From the NCBI RefSeq assembly GCF_024586455.1, contig NC_065919.1:23164839-23228838 (forward strand): 64,000 bases of DNA. The letters run 5' to 3'. Shown piece after piece: positions 23,886 to 35,939 of this stretch. Made by a program: the position numbers and the translations under genes. This DNA is from Bactrocera neohumeralis. Taxonomy: Eukaryota; Arthropoda; Insecta; Diptera; Tephritidae. Each line of letters opens with the position of its first letter. The stretch's first letter is position 1. The notes under the pieces are model-generated. The model was not told the origin of the DNA and searched no databases. It was given only the letters and a program-made list of their open reading frames with translations.

Positions 23886-24620
23886 TTATTCATGTGGTCG
23901 TATGCTTATCCGCTGCCTTTCTTTCATTCTGAGTTCTTTAAACACTATTGCTGCCCTCTCTTTCATTTTAGCCCACAACAGCTCAAATCGCAGCATGTGA
24001 CTCACTATGTTATCGGGCGACATCCTTTCGTTTGTTAGTTCCACTATGGTGGTTCTCTCCACTACATACCACGAGCAGCAGAAAAATATGTACTCTGCGT
24101 TTTCTGCGTCATTTTCGCAGAAGGAACATTGTGTTTCGCCATCCTGGCCAAATTTTGTGCAGGGATTCCCTGAAACCGCCATATCCCGATAAGAACTGCG
24201 TTAAGTCGAAGTCTGTCTCAACATGTTGTCTGTAAATCCAGGCCGATACATTCTTACTTAGTCTATATGTTCATCTTCTTTTATCTGCCGCATCCCATTA
24301 CTTTTTCCAGTCATCGAGGCCTGTCTTTCTCCACTTTTTTCGCTCATCGGCTGTTGGGCGCCTACTCATGGCTTTTGTTTTACAGTAAACTCTACTTAAC
24401 TCAGGTGGCATAAGGCCAGAATAGATAGCAATCGCTTCGTACGACCCCGTTCTAAACGCTCAAGCAACTCTAAGGTCGCATAACCTGGACACACCTTCTG
24501 CCTTATTGGCACTTGGTTTTTGACGCAGGGTTGTCCCCATATCGAAACTGCGTACATAAACATTGACTGGCTAACTCTACTAGCAGAGCTCTCCTACTTA
24601 GGCATGGACCATAATGGTTT
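23886..24620 (-). pseudogene. R1-like LINE, C-terminal fragment
   Basis: The minus-strand frame at 23886-24182 reads CSFCENDAENAEYIFFCCSW, YVVERTTIVELTNERMSPDN, IVSHMLRF and W. This matches the zinc-knuckle C-terminus of R1/Jockey-superfamily LINEs (CxxCxxxxxTAEHxLFxCPRWxxER). Upstream, in shifted frames, a 'FLSGYGGFRxYL'-like region follows at about 24180-24260. Orientation is opposite to the preceding LINE fragment. Confidence 0.75.
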
Positions 24621-24639
24621 GCCTTAGAGACCTTACCAT

Positions 24640-25950
24640 AGGCTTTTTCAATGTGCCGTAACAAAATTCCATACCGCCCGTATCCAATACCTACCCCGGG
24701 TCCAAAAAAACTTAATAAGTTTTATCCAGATAAATCCATTTCTTATTTTATCGCTTAGCCGGGAAAACAAACAGAAGGTCAAACAGACTTCCAAGTGTTT
24801 TCTCATCGTTCATGTTTTTGCAGGTAAAATAGCACATGAATAATTTTAGGCTTATAGAGCGTATCCGCTTCTCAACTGCTAACAGATCCCAAGTGCCTAC
24901 CACCTGTTGCGAATAGTTATTCTGAACTTGATCTCCACGCTTGGATTTTTGGTGGAATTTATGCTGGTTCAGCGGTATATAAAGTCTTTAACTTTTACAA
25001 ATTTAGAGCTGGTGGCAGTGAGGCAAGGAATCTTTGTGTCTGGCCTCCAGGTAATTTGCCTTGTGCTCGGTTCCCACAAGACCAACCTCATTCGCTTAGT
25101 GGAAAAGGCTGCACTGACGGCTTTGTTGAACCCCTTTGATCTTAATACCATCAACGTTTCCCAGTAGCATTCCATTTTAGAGTAGACATTGCCATTGCAG
25201 CTGATATTGGCGACACGTTTGTTTTTCCAGTATAATATTGAAGAACACGCTCGAGATAGAATAGCCCTGTCTTATACTTCGTCTGTTATCGAAAGGCTCG
25301 GAGAGGTCCTTCTCGATTTTGATTGAACTGATTGATGGTTATGCTTACATACAGGCAACTGCAGGCTCAGGAAGCACCTGTTCAACATGGACATAGTCTA
25401 TGAGCAAACTGCCGGTTCTGCGACTTAGAACAGGAAAATCCAAAAAAAATGATTATGGATTGTCCACCAATTTGCAGAAGCAGACTCAAGGCCTTAGGCC
25501 CAGTCATTATCCTGGACCTTTGTGACCATATGTGATATCCCTCCCCTATATCACATATAGACAATAGGTTGCAGTGCAAGGCCCCAATTTTCCTATATAT
25601 TGTTATGCTTAACTCCAATCTGCATAACCGTATGAGGCTCGCGTTGATACAAAATTTAGATATAGCATCGAAAAGGCAATTTCTATCAGTGATGTCGAAA
25701 ACAGTTTTGAAATCGACAAAAAGGTCATGGGTGTCGATCTTGATTTGACGTATTGAGAAAATCTGGTCGGCGGTGGTTTTTCCAGTTCTAAAGTCACACT
25801 AATTAGATTCAATCAGTTTACGTACAATAAGTTTAAGTCTTCCAATACTGTCGAAAGGAGCTTGTAAGCAATTTCCGCGATAATTAGTGCATACTGCAAG
25901 ATCTCCCTTCTTTTGGTTTGGGCAGAATCTCATATTTCAATCATTGGGCA
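24640..25950 (-). pseudogene. LINE of the (AAG)n family, decayed reverse transcriptase
   Basis: On the minus strand, 25830-25620 gives GKTTADQIFSIRQIK, THDLFVDFKTVFDITDRNCL and FDAISKFCINASLIRLCR. This is the RT block with the catalytic Asp in FVDFKxAFD. Further down, at 25000-24900, it gives FVKVKDFIYR and NPSVEIKFRITIRNRW, matching VKDFVYLGSSIxxNNxxSLEIKRRITLANRCY. Frames change several times. The family is the same as at 20.4, 33.1 and 37 kb. Confidence 0.8.
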
Positions 25951-27330
25951 TGTATTTCGGGTATCTCTTATCAGGTGTCTGTTCCTGTCTTTATAAAAGC
26001 CGACCCAGGATTAAAACGATTTGTTTACTGCCTTAACTTCTAATCCACGTTTGGTCCGAACTACTGCTAGCCAGAGGTTCAACCGGAATTTAGATTATGT
26101 CGTCATTTTGGTCATATATTTATAGTATATGAATCTACATATATCTATCAAGATTAGTTTTAGATATTACAAACAATAATTGGGTGAATACAACTATTAT
26201 TTTCTGTGCAACATGTTGTTATTGTACACAATAATGTCATGACTTGGTTTGGAAGGAGTAGTCTCCACTTGACCTTTAAGATATATTAGAAAAGCAGAGT
26301 ACTTCGCCACTGCCCATGAATGAATACCTAACAATAAATCATTTCACAAGAAAAGTAGTCTTTTGGCAAAGAAATAATAATTTTCGACGAAAAAATTAAG
26401 CTGTATCCGACCAGCAACTACATATGAGGTAAACAAGGAAGAAATAATTTAGTTTTTCAGCAGCTGAATGTGCTAATATTAAAAAAAAAAAATTTCAAAA
26501 CCGGGAACTACGCTATAATACGCACATTAATTAATTAAAGCAACCGTATTTGTGTATACCATACATATAAATAATTTACGTACTATATCTATATAGACTT
26601 CAATTCCCCAAACCGACCGCATTTCGCGAAAACACATATCTTTGTACATTTTTTCAAAAAAATATTATACCACCAAATACAAGACCTACAAACGCTTAAT
26701 TCGTTTCGTCTGACAGTTAAAGTTGGCCGCTTTTCACGAGCGATAAGTGAAAAAAGAAAACGGCATTGCCGCCAAACGACGTCACGTACACAGAAATATA
26801 CAGGAAAAAGCACTTTGTCGCATAAAAGGCTGAGCGGGCTGTGAGATCGTCTGGGGGGTTTAAGCAATTATGCTCCAAGGCACATAAAGCTAAAACACAT
26901 CGCAACCCTTAAATACATGAACATATGTATTTGTATGTGCATATATTACAGCCACGCTCATCTATATACTACATATGTATGCATCTAGCAAGTAAGCATG
27001 TAAATCTGCTCAGCCACCATAATACTACCGATTTTGACGCGTCACAAAGTAAGGCAGCACTTAAAAGCTCGAAAACCAAAGAAGCACACATTTACACTTC
27101 GCTATGTGCACACACACGCTCACTTGCAGACGCGCTTTCATTCATTTGCACCCTTCAATTTCTACTCGCAGGCAGCCTTTACTTTACTTCGGTTTGCTTC
27201 AGTATTTCCGAGCTTAGGTTGCTCATTACTTACTACTTAGTTGGTTGGTTAGTGGCGGAAAGTTTGATGTGCGGACTTATGGTATATAAATATGTGTATA
27301 TAAATACCCAGTAGGAAAAACTTAAATGAT
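25951..27330 (+). other. Intron, nothing recognised
   Basis: AT-rich intronic DNA. Overlapping open frames on both strands at 26589-27314 lack known motifs and have intron-like composition. Confidence 0.5.
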
Positions 27331-28040
27331 AACGAGTTTTTCTATAAGGACCCTGCAAAAGTAGACCAATAGGGACAGCAAACGACGGCGTATTTTCTCC
27401 CGCCCCTTTAAAATTTCTCTCCAGTAAGTCTTGCCATTTCATAGTGGAAAGATATATGATCCAACAACGAGTCGAAGTTATTAAAATTTACTACCGAAAT
27501 TCGGAGTCAGGGGCCTCAACTTTAAGATCGCTACGTTCAATTCATGGTCGTCATAATCGACCTGTCAGATCAACAAAGTGGACAAATTTAAATCCATAGT
27601 CACAGTACAAAATGTTTCGGTGCCAGTGAGACAAAGAAGTGGCCGAATTGTCGAAAATATTGCTGCCGCTAGCGCATCAATTGAGGAAGACCCAAATCAG
27701 TCCCTCACACGTCGTACTCAAGCGTTGGGGATCTCTGTGACGCCGTTGTGACGAAGTAGGCGAAAATATCTTAGCCTACATCCTTTCAAGATCAAATTAA
27801 GGTTTGGTGCGGCTTACGGGCCAACGGCGTCATTGGGCCGTACTTCTTCTGTGATGATCAAGACCGGCATAAGACTGTGTATGGAAGTCACCACCGCTCA
27901 ATGATAACCGGGTATTTTTGCCCCGAATCGAATGATATGGACATGGATATTGCCCAACAGGACGGCGCCAAAAGCCACACAGCGAATGTCACAATCGATT
28001 TATTGAAAACCAAGTTTCGCTTTCAGACTTGACCTGATAG
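27331..28040 (+). pseudogene. Rosa-type (DD41D) mariner relic, 5' end kept
   Basis: It starts near 'aacgagtttttctataagga' and runs + strand. The sequence is a close relative of the reversed element at 59373-60051, for example 'aaaagtag-cc/gatag-gacagcaaacgacg' and 'accgaaattcggagtcag--cctcaactttaag'. It contains the transposase N-terminal part, then QDGAKSHTANVTIDLLKTKF, the segment after the second catalytic Asp. It breaks off soon after. Frameshifts are frequent. Confidence 0.82.
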
Positions 28041-28174
28041 TAGAGGAAAATAGTTAATTATTCTTCGTAATAAAGGCCAAGATAAAACGGAACTTCTAGA
28101 AGCTATAAAGGGATCTGTTGACGCTCATTTAATCTACAAAAATAGTTCCGATACAACACATGCACTTGGAAATA

Positions 28175-28234
28175 TCTCTCTCTCTCTCTCTCTCTCTATC
28201 TCTATCCCCTCTCTCTCTCTATTTCTCAATCTCT
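28175..28234 (+). repeat. (TC)n microsatellite
   Basis: About 60 bp of TC dinucleotides, interrupted by 'tatctctatcccc'. The Ser/Leu-rich open frame over it is a consequence of the repeat. Confidence 0.95.
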
Positions 28235-28259
28235 TTCTGTCATTCTTTCTCTATCAGTC

Positions 28260-29299
28260 TTTTTCTTCGCTTCTTCTTTGCAAAAGTCATCAATTCCTAC
28301 AGGGTATACATGTGTGTGATGCTACCCAAACGCATACCCTCTTTGTTCGCGCATTGAATGTCGTCTGCTACTTACTGTCTGCGATATCATAATGCCGCCT
28401 CTTCTCTTGCTCCACATCTATCTCACGGTTGCCCACTCTGTGCTCCCCTTACTGTTTGCCATTTCTATTCGCGCTTAATTCCACCAATTAATTTTCATGA
28501 TGATCCGAGAAATTAAAATCACTCAAATTGTGGCGAAGCGTATAACGAAATAAGTGTGTTTGTTTGGCTATCTCCAACTCTTGCGAGAGTCTAGGTACGG
28601 TTAACTGGTTAGGCGTGTGATTATTGCTGACACCAAACTCATTGCTGGAGCTTAGAAGCCCCACACGCCATTTATGACTTGCAGCCAGCAGTGCCACACC
28701 TCCGCCTAGGCAGCGAAATCACATGAAGCAAAGCTTTTGGAGCTTGTGCTGTCTGCTAAGTAGGTCGTAGTCGCTCTTTTATCAGCTGCAATGTGCCACT
28801 TAGTGATTGGTGTCAAATGCGTGTTGAGAGGACGTGCGACACATCGTGCTGGGTTTGTCTTGCCACAGAGCGGCGCAGCGAAATGCGTCCTGGGATCACG
28901 TCACTCGTGCAGCCGACAAAGTATCAAGTGCGTGTCTGGTGCGCGGCACGAGTAGCGTGGTGAACTTCTGCTATTGCAACTGAAAGTGTTATGCTTTTAT
29001 ATGTCAGTGAAGCGAATATTATATCAATGTATGTATGTTGAAATATCTCTAATGTCATAATGTGATTGCTGATGATGAGCTCTTGCGTTGTATAATTTTG
29101 ATAAATTGACATAAGTCAATATGTCACATATGTTCTCATATATGTATATCACACTGAGCCTATATTTAGTAATGAATAAAGATTGGGTCAAACTAAGCCT
29201 CAGAAACCACCTTATATAAAACTCTCTGAAGCAGTCTGTTAATTTTAATCTGACTGGCCATCAATTTTAAAACTTTAGTCTCTGCAATTGTTCCCATGT
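28260..29299 (+). other. Intron, nothing recognised
   Basis: Comparatively GC-balanced intronic DNA between two transposon relics. Short open frames only. No motif, repeat end or RNA structure was recognised. Confidence 0.5.
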
Positions 29300-29301
29300 T
29301 A

Positions 29302-30374
29302 CAGGGTCCGGCACAAGTGTAACCAATTAACAAAGCCATAAATTAGGTCTGGAAAACTTTTTTTATTTATTTTAAAGTACAAAATGTGTGAAAATAATCA
29401 TAAATTCAGAAACAATTCATTTTTGCTCGATATGACCACTTTTTGCCTTAACTATGGCCTTGCGACGGTCAAAAAACGAATCTCAAGCTGCCCGAATGTG
29501 ACTTGCCGGTATTTTGGCTCACTTACGGACAATGGCTTTCCTTGTTAACCTTGCTCTCCATTTTGTGGTCGTAATGAAGTTCGGAACGTTGTTTTTCAGC
29601 CATTCTTGGTTCACTCGCGCTTTGTGAAACGGTGAGTCTTGTCTGTTGAAATGTCCATTCAAAAATCTTTTACAATTTGACGCCAGGCTCGATGAAAACA
29701 ATTGGAGAGCGCCCATCTGAGGTGACAGCGGCCCAAACCATTATTTGTGGCGGGTGCTGGCTCCTTGTGCCAACCGATGACTTAGATTCTCACATGAACG
29801 GTCTTGAGAGTTTACGAATTGCTTAATTGGAATTTCGGAATTTGACCGCTTTCGGCCAAGCGAAGCAACTCGCTTTCGCCAAGTCTTACTTGTTGCTGCT
29901 AGATCATGCAAACTTGATAAGTCTCACCTTGAGCTCATTTTTCAATATACTTTTCAGTTCTTTAGCCATTTGATTGGCACTTTGTCGAGGATTTTGCTCG
30001 CTTCTTCACTTTCCGAACCATCTCACGTGACGTTGCAGTCTTTTGATGACTACTTCCATGGGCGTTTTGCGATGCTACCAAAATCATTGTAACAAGTGAT
30101 GGTGCGATAAAGAAAAACTTTATTCACATTCAGGTGTTTGAGCTCACGAACAATGGCTGGCTGTGATTTTCCAGGTGAAATATAAAGCAATCACACTATT
30201 ACGTTTTAATTCCATCCCTGATCACTTTTTTTGCGTTCACTTTTGGCAGAACGCTTTTGTACACTTGTGAACAATACTCCAAACTGTCATTCAGCAAATT
30301 TATAAACAGCTGATTCCAGTGCGACAGCTGCGCGAACGGTCTGAAGTTGGTTACACTTCGAGTGCCGGACCCTG
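29302..30374 (-). mobile_element. Tc1/mariner-type element, 1,073 bp, ITRs and TA duplication
   Basis: The left end is CAGGGTCCGGCACAAGTGTA and the reverse-complemented right end is CAGGGTCCGGCACTCGAAG. They differ only by a 3-base indel. The element is flanked by TA at 29300-29301 and 30375-30376. The minus-strand frame at 29519-29716 contains GHFNRQDSPFHKARVNQEWL, KNNVPNFITTTKW, the region around the second catalytic Asp (QDSAPxHKA). The rest of the transposase is decayed by frameshifts and deletion. Family members carry a DDE/D recombinase that cuts and pastes at TA. This copy is dead but well bounded. Confidence 0.9.
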
Positions 30375-30539
30375 TAAATAGCAACGGTTCCATAATTTTC
30401 TTCAAAGCCCTTTTTACAATTTACATAGTGATTCAAACACATAGTTTGCAAGAAAAATCCGGAAAATATTTAGCCATGATAAGTGTAACGATATAATCTA
30501 AGCTCAATATACTTGACCTAGCAGTGTTCCAACTTCCTA

Positions 30540-31020
30540 AACCTATCTGAAAAGTATATTTTCTGGAGGTTTTCAAAGTAGAGCTTTATAAAAGCGAATC
30601 AAAATTTTTTTCTCGAAGTGACTTTTTCAAGTTTTGAAAGAAAAGGAAATCCTGCGGGACCAAATCTGGAGTACACAGAGAGTATGACAGTAAGCTGTAG
30701 CCTAATTTGAACCGTTTTTTGCATCGCGATGAGGAAATTTTGAACTTTTTCATTGCCATGGTGAAGCTCCTTATTTTAATTGCTAAATATGGGGAACCTG
30801 ATGTTCTATGTAAAATCAGCCCAATCATGAATCACATTTTGTGAAATCCGAGAAAACGGTCTCTATCACCTTTCGACCATTAGAACAGTTTTTATATTCT
30901 CCAGAGCAAGTTCGCCGTGTTAAAGTTTCGGCTGTTCCTAGGTCTCTGGTATCTGCCAGTGAATACGTGTATCGTCGAACGACACGAATTATAGTAGCAA
31001 CGGACTGCACTTAAACAACA
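30540..31020 (-). pseudogene. Mariner-like transposase fragment
   Basis: The minus-strand frame at 30586-30828 includes SLCTPDLVPQDFLFFQNLKK SLREKNFDS. This is the third-Asp motif of mariner (SPDLAPSDFFLFxNLKKxLRGKKF). The adjoining frame at 30825-31010 resembles an N-terminal helix-turn-helix segment (SVATIIRVVRR...). The catalytic middle is missing, so this is an internally deleted copy. No ends were found. Confidence 0.7.
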
Positions 31021-32044
31021 TCGCTCATGGTCTCACAGTTGCATTTGGAAGCCATTTTTTTACACCTGGATATGGCTTATCAAAAACTAACGTATGATCA
31101 CGACGAAACTCTTTAAACTAATTTTGTCAAAGGTCGCAGTCATCGAAGGGAAAAAGTCACAGTATTCTCTGTCACAACACCTTTTGATACTACTGTGTGA
31201 TTTCTATTCTAAACACAGGAATGGAACAACCGACCGATTTCCGATCATTTTCCATCACCCCAATCACACCAGATCACAATAAACTCTATTTTCAGCTGTT
31301 GAGTCTGTACACATTTTTTTCTAAATACCGTTTTCTTTTTGCTCATGCTTGACAGTATGGAACATATTTGCTTCATGAGAATAAAGTTTTATAAAATGTC
31401 AAGTTTATAACTGTCAATCAGAGAATATGAACTCTTCACTTTTTCAACCGAATGTATTTTTTTTTACAAATGTATGACTTGAGCTTGTCAATGGCCTTAG
31501 CACTTGGCGTAAACTTTGTTTGTTTTGATTGGGTCAGTCTAGCCGCCCCTTCACTCCTTTTGGGCATTCCGTGATACTTCATTGTTCTCGAATGGGTTTT
31601 CGGTTACTTAGAACGAAAAGTTTTATAAACGAAATTATTGACTCACTGTTGAGGACATGACATATTTAATACCACTGGATTACTCCTAACTGTACAGACA
31701 TATACAGTTTATATAGTTACATTGCATAAATTATGTAATTACCGTTGAAAATAGTGCTCGAAACATCTTTTAAGAATGAACTAGCCAACTATTTACTAGA
31801 TACTATCTCCGAGGCCTGCACATATAATATATATATTTGGATATTTCACAAAAATATAAAAAAAGTAGTTATTACTATTTTTTACTTTTATTTTGCGTTT
31901 ATTTATTTATACGTATGTATTTAGTCAACGCAATTATTAAAATACAAATTCACATGCTTTTCAATAATGAATTTAACATCAAGTTATATTAACGCTTACA
32001 GGCACATAAGTTAATTGTCATTAAATTCACTCTTCTCTTTGCAG
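31021..32044 (+). other. Intron up to the Cys-loop exon
   Basis: AT-rich sequence. A pyrimidine tract ends in the acceptor tctctttgcag. No other feature was recognised. Confidence 0.6.
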
Positions 32045-32225
32045 CGCTGACGGCAATTACGAAGTGACAATAATGACAAAAGCAATTTTACATCACACCG
32101 GCAAAGTGGTGTGGAAGCCGCCCGCCATTTACAAATCGTTTTGCGAAATCGATGTCGAATATTTTCCATTCGATGAGCAGACGTGTTTCATGAAATTCGG
32201 CTCATGGACATACGATGGTTATATG
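32045..32225 (+). CDS. nAChRalpha1: nAChR alpha1 exon: Cys-loop and loop B
   Basis: This 181-bp exon follows a pyrimidine-rich acceptor (ctcttctctttgcag) and ends at a gtgagtt donor at 32226. It reads ADGNYEVTIMTKAILHHTG, continues through VVWKPPAIYKSF, then CEIDVEYFPFDEQTC. The two cysteines have 13 residues between them, which is the defining Cys-loop. The exon ends in GSWTYDGYM, the loop B segment with the conserved ligand-binding Trp. One base completes the Asn left by the upstream exon, then 60 whole codons follow. Reading through the donor gives a short aberrant tail and a stop near 32270, so splicing is needed. The exon sits between 30.8-kb and 13.4-kb introns full of transposon remains. 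Confidence 0.97.
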
Positions 32226-32535
32226 GTGAGTTCAATTAGAAAAAAATATATGAATGTTGGAACCAAATGAATAGTTGCACGTAAATGAAATGTTTGAAAT
32301 ATTTACAGGTTTTAAGAGGGATGTATGTTTTCAAATTTAAATGCATATTTTTATTAAATAATAATTGTTCTAATTCTTTCGAAAGCAGTACTTGTAAAAA
32401 GCGATATTCTTCTTTTGAAATATTGCCATATTTATATCTACAAACAAAACCTTGAATCTTGAAAACACTTAACTGAATGTTCCTCTATAATATTTGATAA
32501 AGGTTTTTGACAAACAGAAAATCCTTAATAAAGCA
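32226..32535 (+). other. Intron, nothing recognised
   Basis: The start of the 13.4-kb intron, AT-rich and without recognisable elements. Confidence 0.6.
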
Positions 32536-32539
32536 GAAT

Positions 32540-33010
32540 ACCGTGGATGCGGAAGCAATTCAGAGCCCAATTCAAGAATTTTAGCCAACGCGTTCACTGA
32601 CTTGTGACACGGTGCATTGCTTTGGTTAAAAAGCTCTTTCTTTTTTCTTCAAATGCGACTGTTTTTCGGCTGTATAATAGTCGCTGTTGATAGTTATTCG
32701 ATTTTCAAGGCATAAGAAACCAAATATTATAAATTATTTCATCTGCATCCCAAATTCCAGACGCCATTGCCATGCCAGCCAACTGTTGCATTTTTCCACG
32801 CTTTTGAGCGTGAGCAGTTCACTCTGTTGACTCTCGTTTGGACTTCGGAGTGAAATGATAAGGCCACGTTTTATCTATGACAATATGTCGATGCAAAACT
32901 TGGGTTTATTACGTTTAAACATGTCCAGACATTGCTCCGAATCATCACCCACTTTCCATAGAGCTTTCTCATATCCAAATATTGGTAAACGATATGATAT
33001 ACAAATTCAG
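32540..33010 (-). pseudogene. Mos1-like mariner transposase fragment
   Basis: Minus-strand translation gives SEQCLDMFKRNKPKFCIDI near 32940, then NESQQSELLTLKSVEK, ITINSDYYTAEKQSHL and, near 32640, NQSNAPCHKSVNALAKILEL GSELLPHPRYS. These follow the mariner order (SEQCLxMFKRNxxxFLRRY, DNAPCHKSVxxMAKIHELxxELLPHPPYSPD). It is the same group as the split copy at 17-18 kb and has many frameshifts. Confidence 0.82.
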
Positions 33011-33109
33011 TTTATATCTGTAAGTGCTTTCTATCTCGCACAACTGCACTTTGCGGTCATCCAAAATTATTTTCTGGACTTTCTTTACATTTTTATCGGT
33101 AACAACCTC

Positions 33110-33995
33110 TTTGGGGAGTCCACTCCAAACGAGGTTGCAGACAAGACGACTCTCTTTCGTGCGACTTCTTCAATCTGCTCTTGGAAAAAGTAATTCGAGG
33201 TGCAAAACTAAATAGGGAAGGTACCATCTTCTATAAGTCTGTACAACTGCTGGCGTACGCTGATGATATTGATATCATTGGTCTCATCAACCGCGCCGTT
33301 GGTTCTGCTTTCTCCAAAATGGATAAGGAAGCGAAGCTAATCGATCTGGTAGTGAACGAAGGCAAGACGAAATATCTGCTGTCATCAAACAAGCAGTCGT
33401 TGCACTCACGACTTGACTGACAGACCTAACTTCGAAGTCGTTGAAAGCTTCGTCTATCTTGGAAACAATATTAACAGCAAAGACAACGTCAGCCTCGAAA
33501 TCTAACGCAGAATAACTCTTGCCAACAGGTGCTACTTCAGACCTAGTACTTCAGTAGACAACTGAGAAGCAAAGTCCTCTCTTGACGAACAAAAACCAAA
33601 CTCTATAAGTCCCATATCATTCTCATCCTGTTATATGGTGTAGAGGCACGGACGATAATACAATCTGATGAATCGACGTTACGAGTTTTCGAGAGAAAGG
33701 TTCTGCTGGGTATTTATGGCCCATTGCGCATTGGCCATGACGAGTTACGCATTCAATGAACGCTGATCTGTATGAGATATACGACGACATTGGCATAGTT
33801 CAACGAATTAAAAGACAGCGGCTAAACTCCGCCCGATTGGACGAAAACACAGAGGAAGAGGAAGACTTCGCTTGGAATCTTCAATTGGCGTCACATTGCA
33901 GAAAGAAGAAACGGCTGGATCGCTGTTGTTAACTCGGCTATAACCTCGTAAGCGCTGCTTACGCCAGTAAAGAAAAAGAAGACTTGGCCTAGAAG
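33110..33995 (+). pseudogene. LINE of the (AAG)n family with intact YADD box
   Basis: From about 33125 the sequence reads GCRQDDSLSCDFFNLLLEKV, then IRGAKLNREGTIFYKSVQLL and AYADDIDIIG. The reverse-transcriptase YADD catalytic box is preserved at 33256-33267. The frame stays open to 33420. After a stop come SFVYLGNNINSKDNVSLEI and RRITLANRCYF, then the C-terminal part, with 'taacctcgtaagcgctgcttacgccagtaaagaaaaagaag' as tail. The copy is 5'-truncated and carries stops and frameshifts, so it is not active. Confidence 0.87.
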
Positions 33996-33999
33996 TCGT

Positions 34000-35935
34000 C
34001 ATCAAACCATACTATTGTTTCAACTGTTTTTTCCTTCAAAAAGCAATATTTTAACAACATGCGATATTCTTTTTTAACCATTTTGTTACAATAACAAAAT
34101 ATGCCTCACTCAAAATGTTATACTTCTTAAATTGAAGGTTAAGGTCAATTACAAGTCATATGGATTTAATTGTAGTAGCGCCTTCTATGGCAGACCTGGG
34201 ACTTTTCCTTAAACTGTTATAAACTTCTTGACTACGACACAACCAATTTTTCCCAATGGTTTCGGACAGGCCAGACTGTCTCATTTTATATATTATCGAA
34301 TCCACCAATTGAACCTCTTACTCTGAATTGTTTTATGAAGGTATAAATTTTACTCCCTGAATGAAATAAACCTGTTTTAAATTCTTTTTTAGTTTTCTGT
34401 TCTACGAACTTTCATCAGTAAAAGTTAAATTATTTTTTTAGTTTTGTGTTCTACGAACTTACATCTGTAAAAAAATTACGGAAATTGTTATGAAGAAAAT
34501 CTATAAAATAATTTCGCCAAGTATCTACCGGGAGTCATGAGAGAAATTGAAGTGCAGATGTTGTGCATATATAGTTCGATTCTCTTACATAGCAAGACCA
34601 TAGTTTGACCTAGGAATATAATAAGTTGAAATTTTTACTTTAATGGAAACCACTTTTGCAGTCCCTAATTTGGCCAAAATTGCACTATTTGACAAGCTTA
34701 TGAAACCAATAAACTAGCTTTTGCGGCCTGTCACCATAGAATTACTAGTTAACACTGTTAGCCAGAATTTTTTCCCCTCAAGCGCCTGCAAGTTTGACAA
34801 TTTGACAATTCTATACACACTTCTGAGCATCAGTGTTAACACGTGTTTGTGCGTGCAGCAGACACAGCTGCATTATATGCTATGTACTGTTACAATGACA
34901 GTTTGAGAAATATCCAACTGTCAAAAAGTGAGCAAGCATCACATTCATGTAAAATGGCAGCACACAAAAGCAAATAAAGTCAAGCTATTGCGTATAGTTG
35001 TGGGAGTGAGGAGGGAGCGGTAGCGAGTGACGAAGACAATTGAATCAGGGACAAGGGACATTTGTGCGAGAGAATGCAATAAGACAAATGTCAATGATGT
35101 CAGACAGGGTGAATTTAAAGAGGGGCGTAAAATGATAAAGTGAAATGAAATGAGATGAAATGAAGTGAAAAAGTCATAGGCCACGCAAGAGCGTACTAGT
35201 GTGTGTTGAAAAATGATAACAAAGAAAGAAAGTGAAAAAACACAAAATATTACAACAAAAGAAATGAAGCGGAGAAATAATGTGAGTGATTTGAAATGAG
35301 TTTTTATGAAAGCGTCGGGTGCGAGGTGCTATGTAACATGAGAGGCAGACCGCAACTGTTGCACAGCTGAAAATGATGCTTACAATTGCCTAGCCCGTAA
35401 AAAGTATGGAGTGGTCAGCGCACAAAATAAATAATGCTACAATAAAAAAGTAACAGAAAATCTACGAGATAAAAAGTGAGGCCAAGTGAACTTCAAACAA
35501 AGGTTTCAAGGAAAAAAATATTTTTTATTTACAGTTTTATATGTTAACAGTAACAGTTCTTTATTAACTTATTTCAATTGTGTTGTAATTGTTGCTTCTT
35601 GATAGACATGCGTCCCAAATGATTGATTGCGCTTTTTTGTTTCTTTTAACAATGGTGTAGAACATTGCTTTAATAACGGGTTATAAAATAGTACTTCCTT
35701 CCTGAAAATACAATTACCCTTACTCACCTGAAATTATTGTGTCAGGTAGCTGAAAAACTTTGCCTCACATCAAAGTATTTATATAATTTTTAGCACCACA
35801 GTTGTCATTTGATCATTCTATAAAAATAGATATGACCGAGGCGGTCTTTTTTATAACTTGAAATTCTGTCTAGAGTACATAACTAACATCCAGGAATATT
35901 GAAAAGTCAAAAAAGTATTTTCGTATTTCTAATCA
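34000..35935 (+). other. Intron, nothing recognised
   Basis: AT-rich. Includes a purine-rich stretch with irregular gaaat repeats (35141-35170). No gene, RNA or transposon signature was seen. Confidence 0.55.
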
Positions 35936-35939
35936 AATT

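Noticed and set aside
26589..27314. Overlapping open frames of up to 129 codons on both strands
   Set aside because: No motif, intron-like composition, and open on both strands at once, as expected for chance frames.
28160..28357. Ser/Leu-rich + frame
   Set aside because: Generated by the TC microsatellite.
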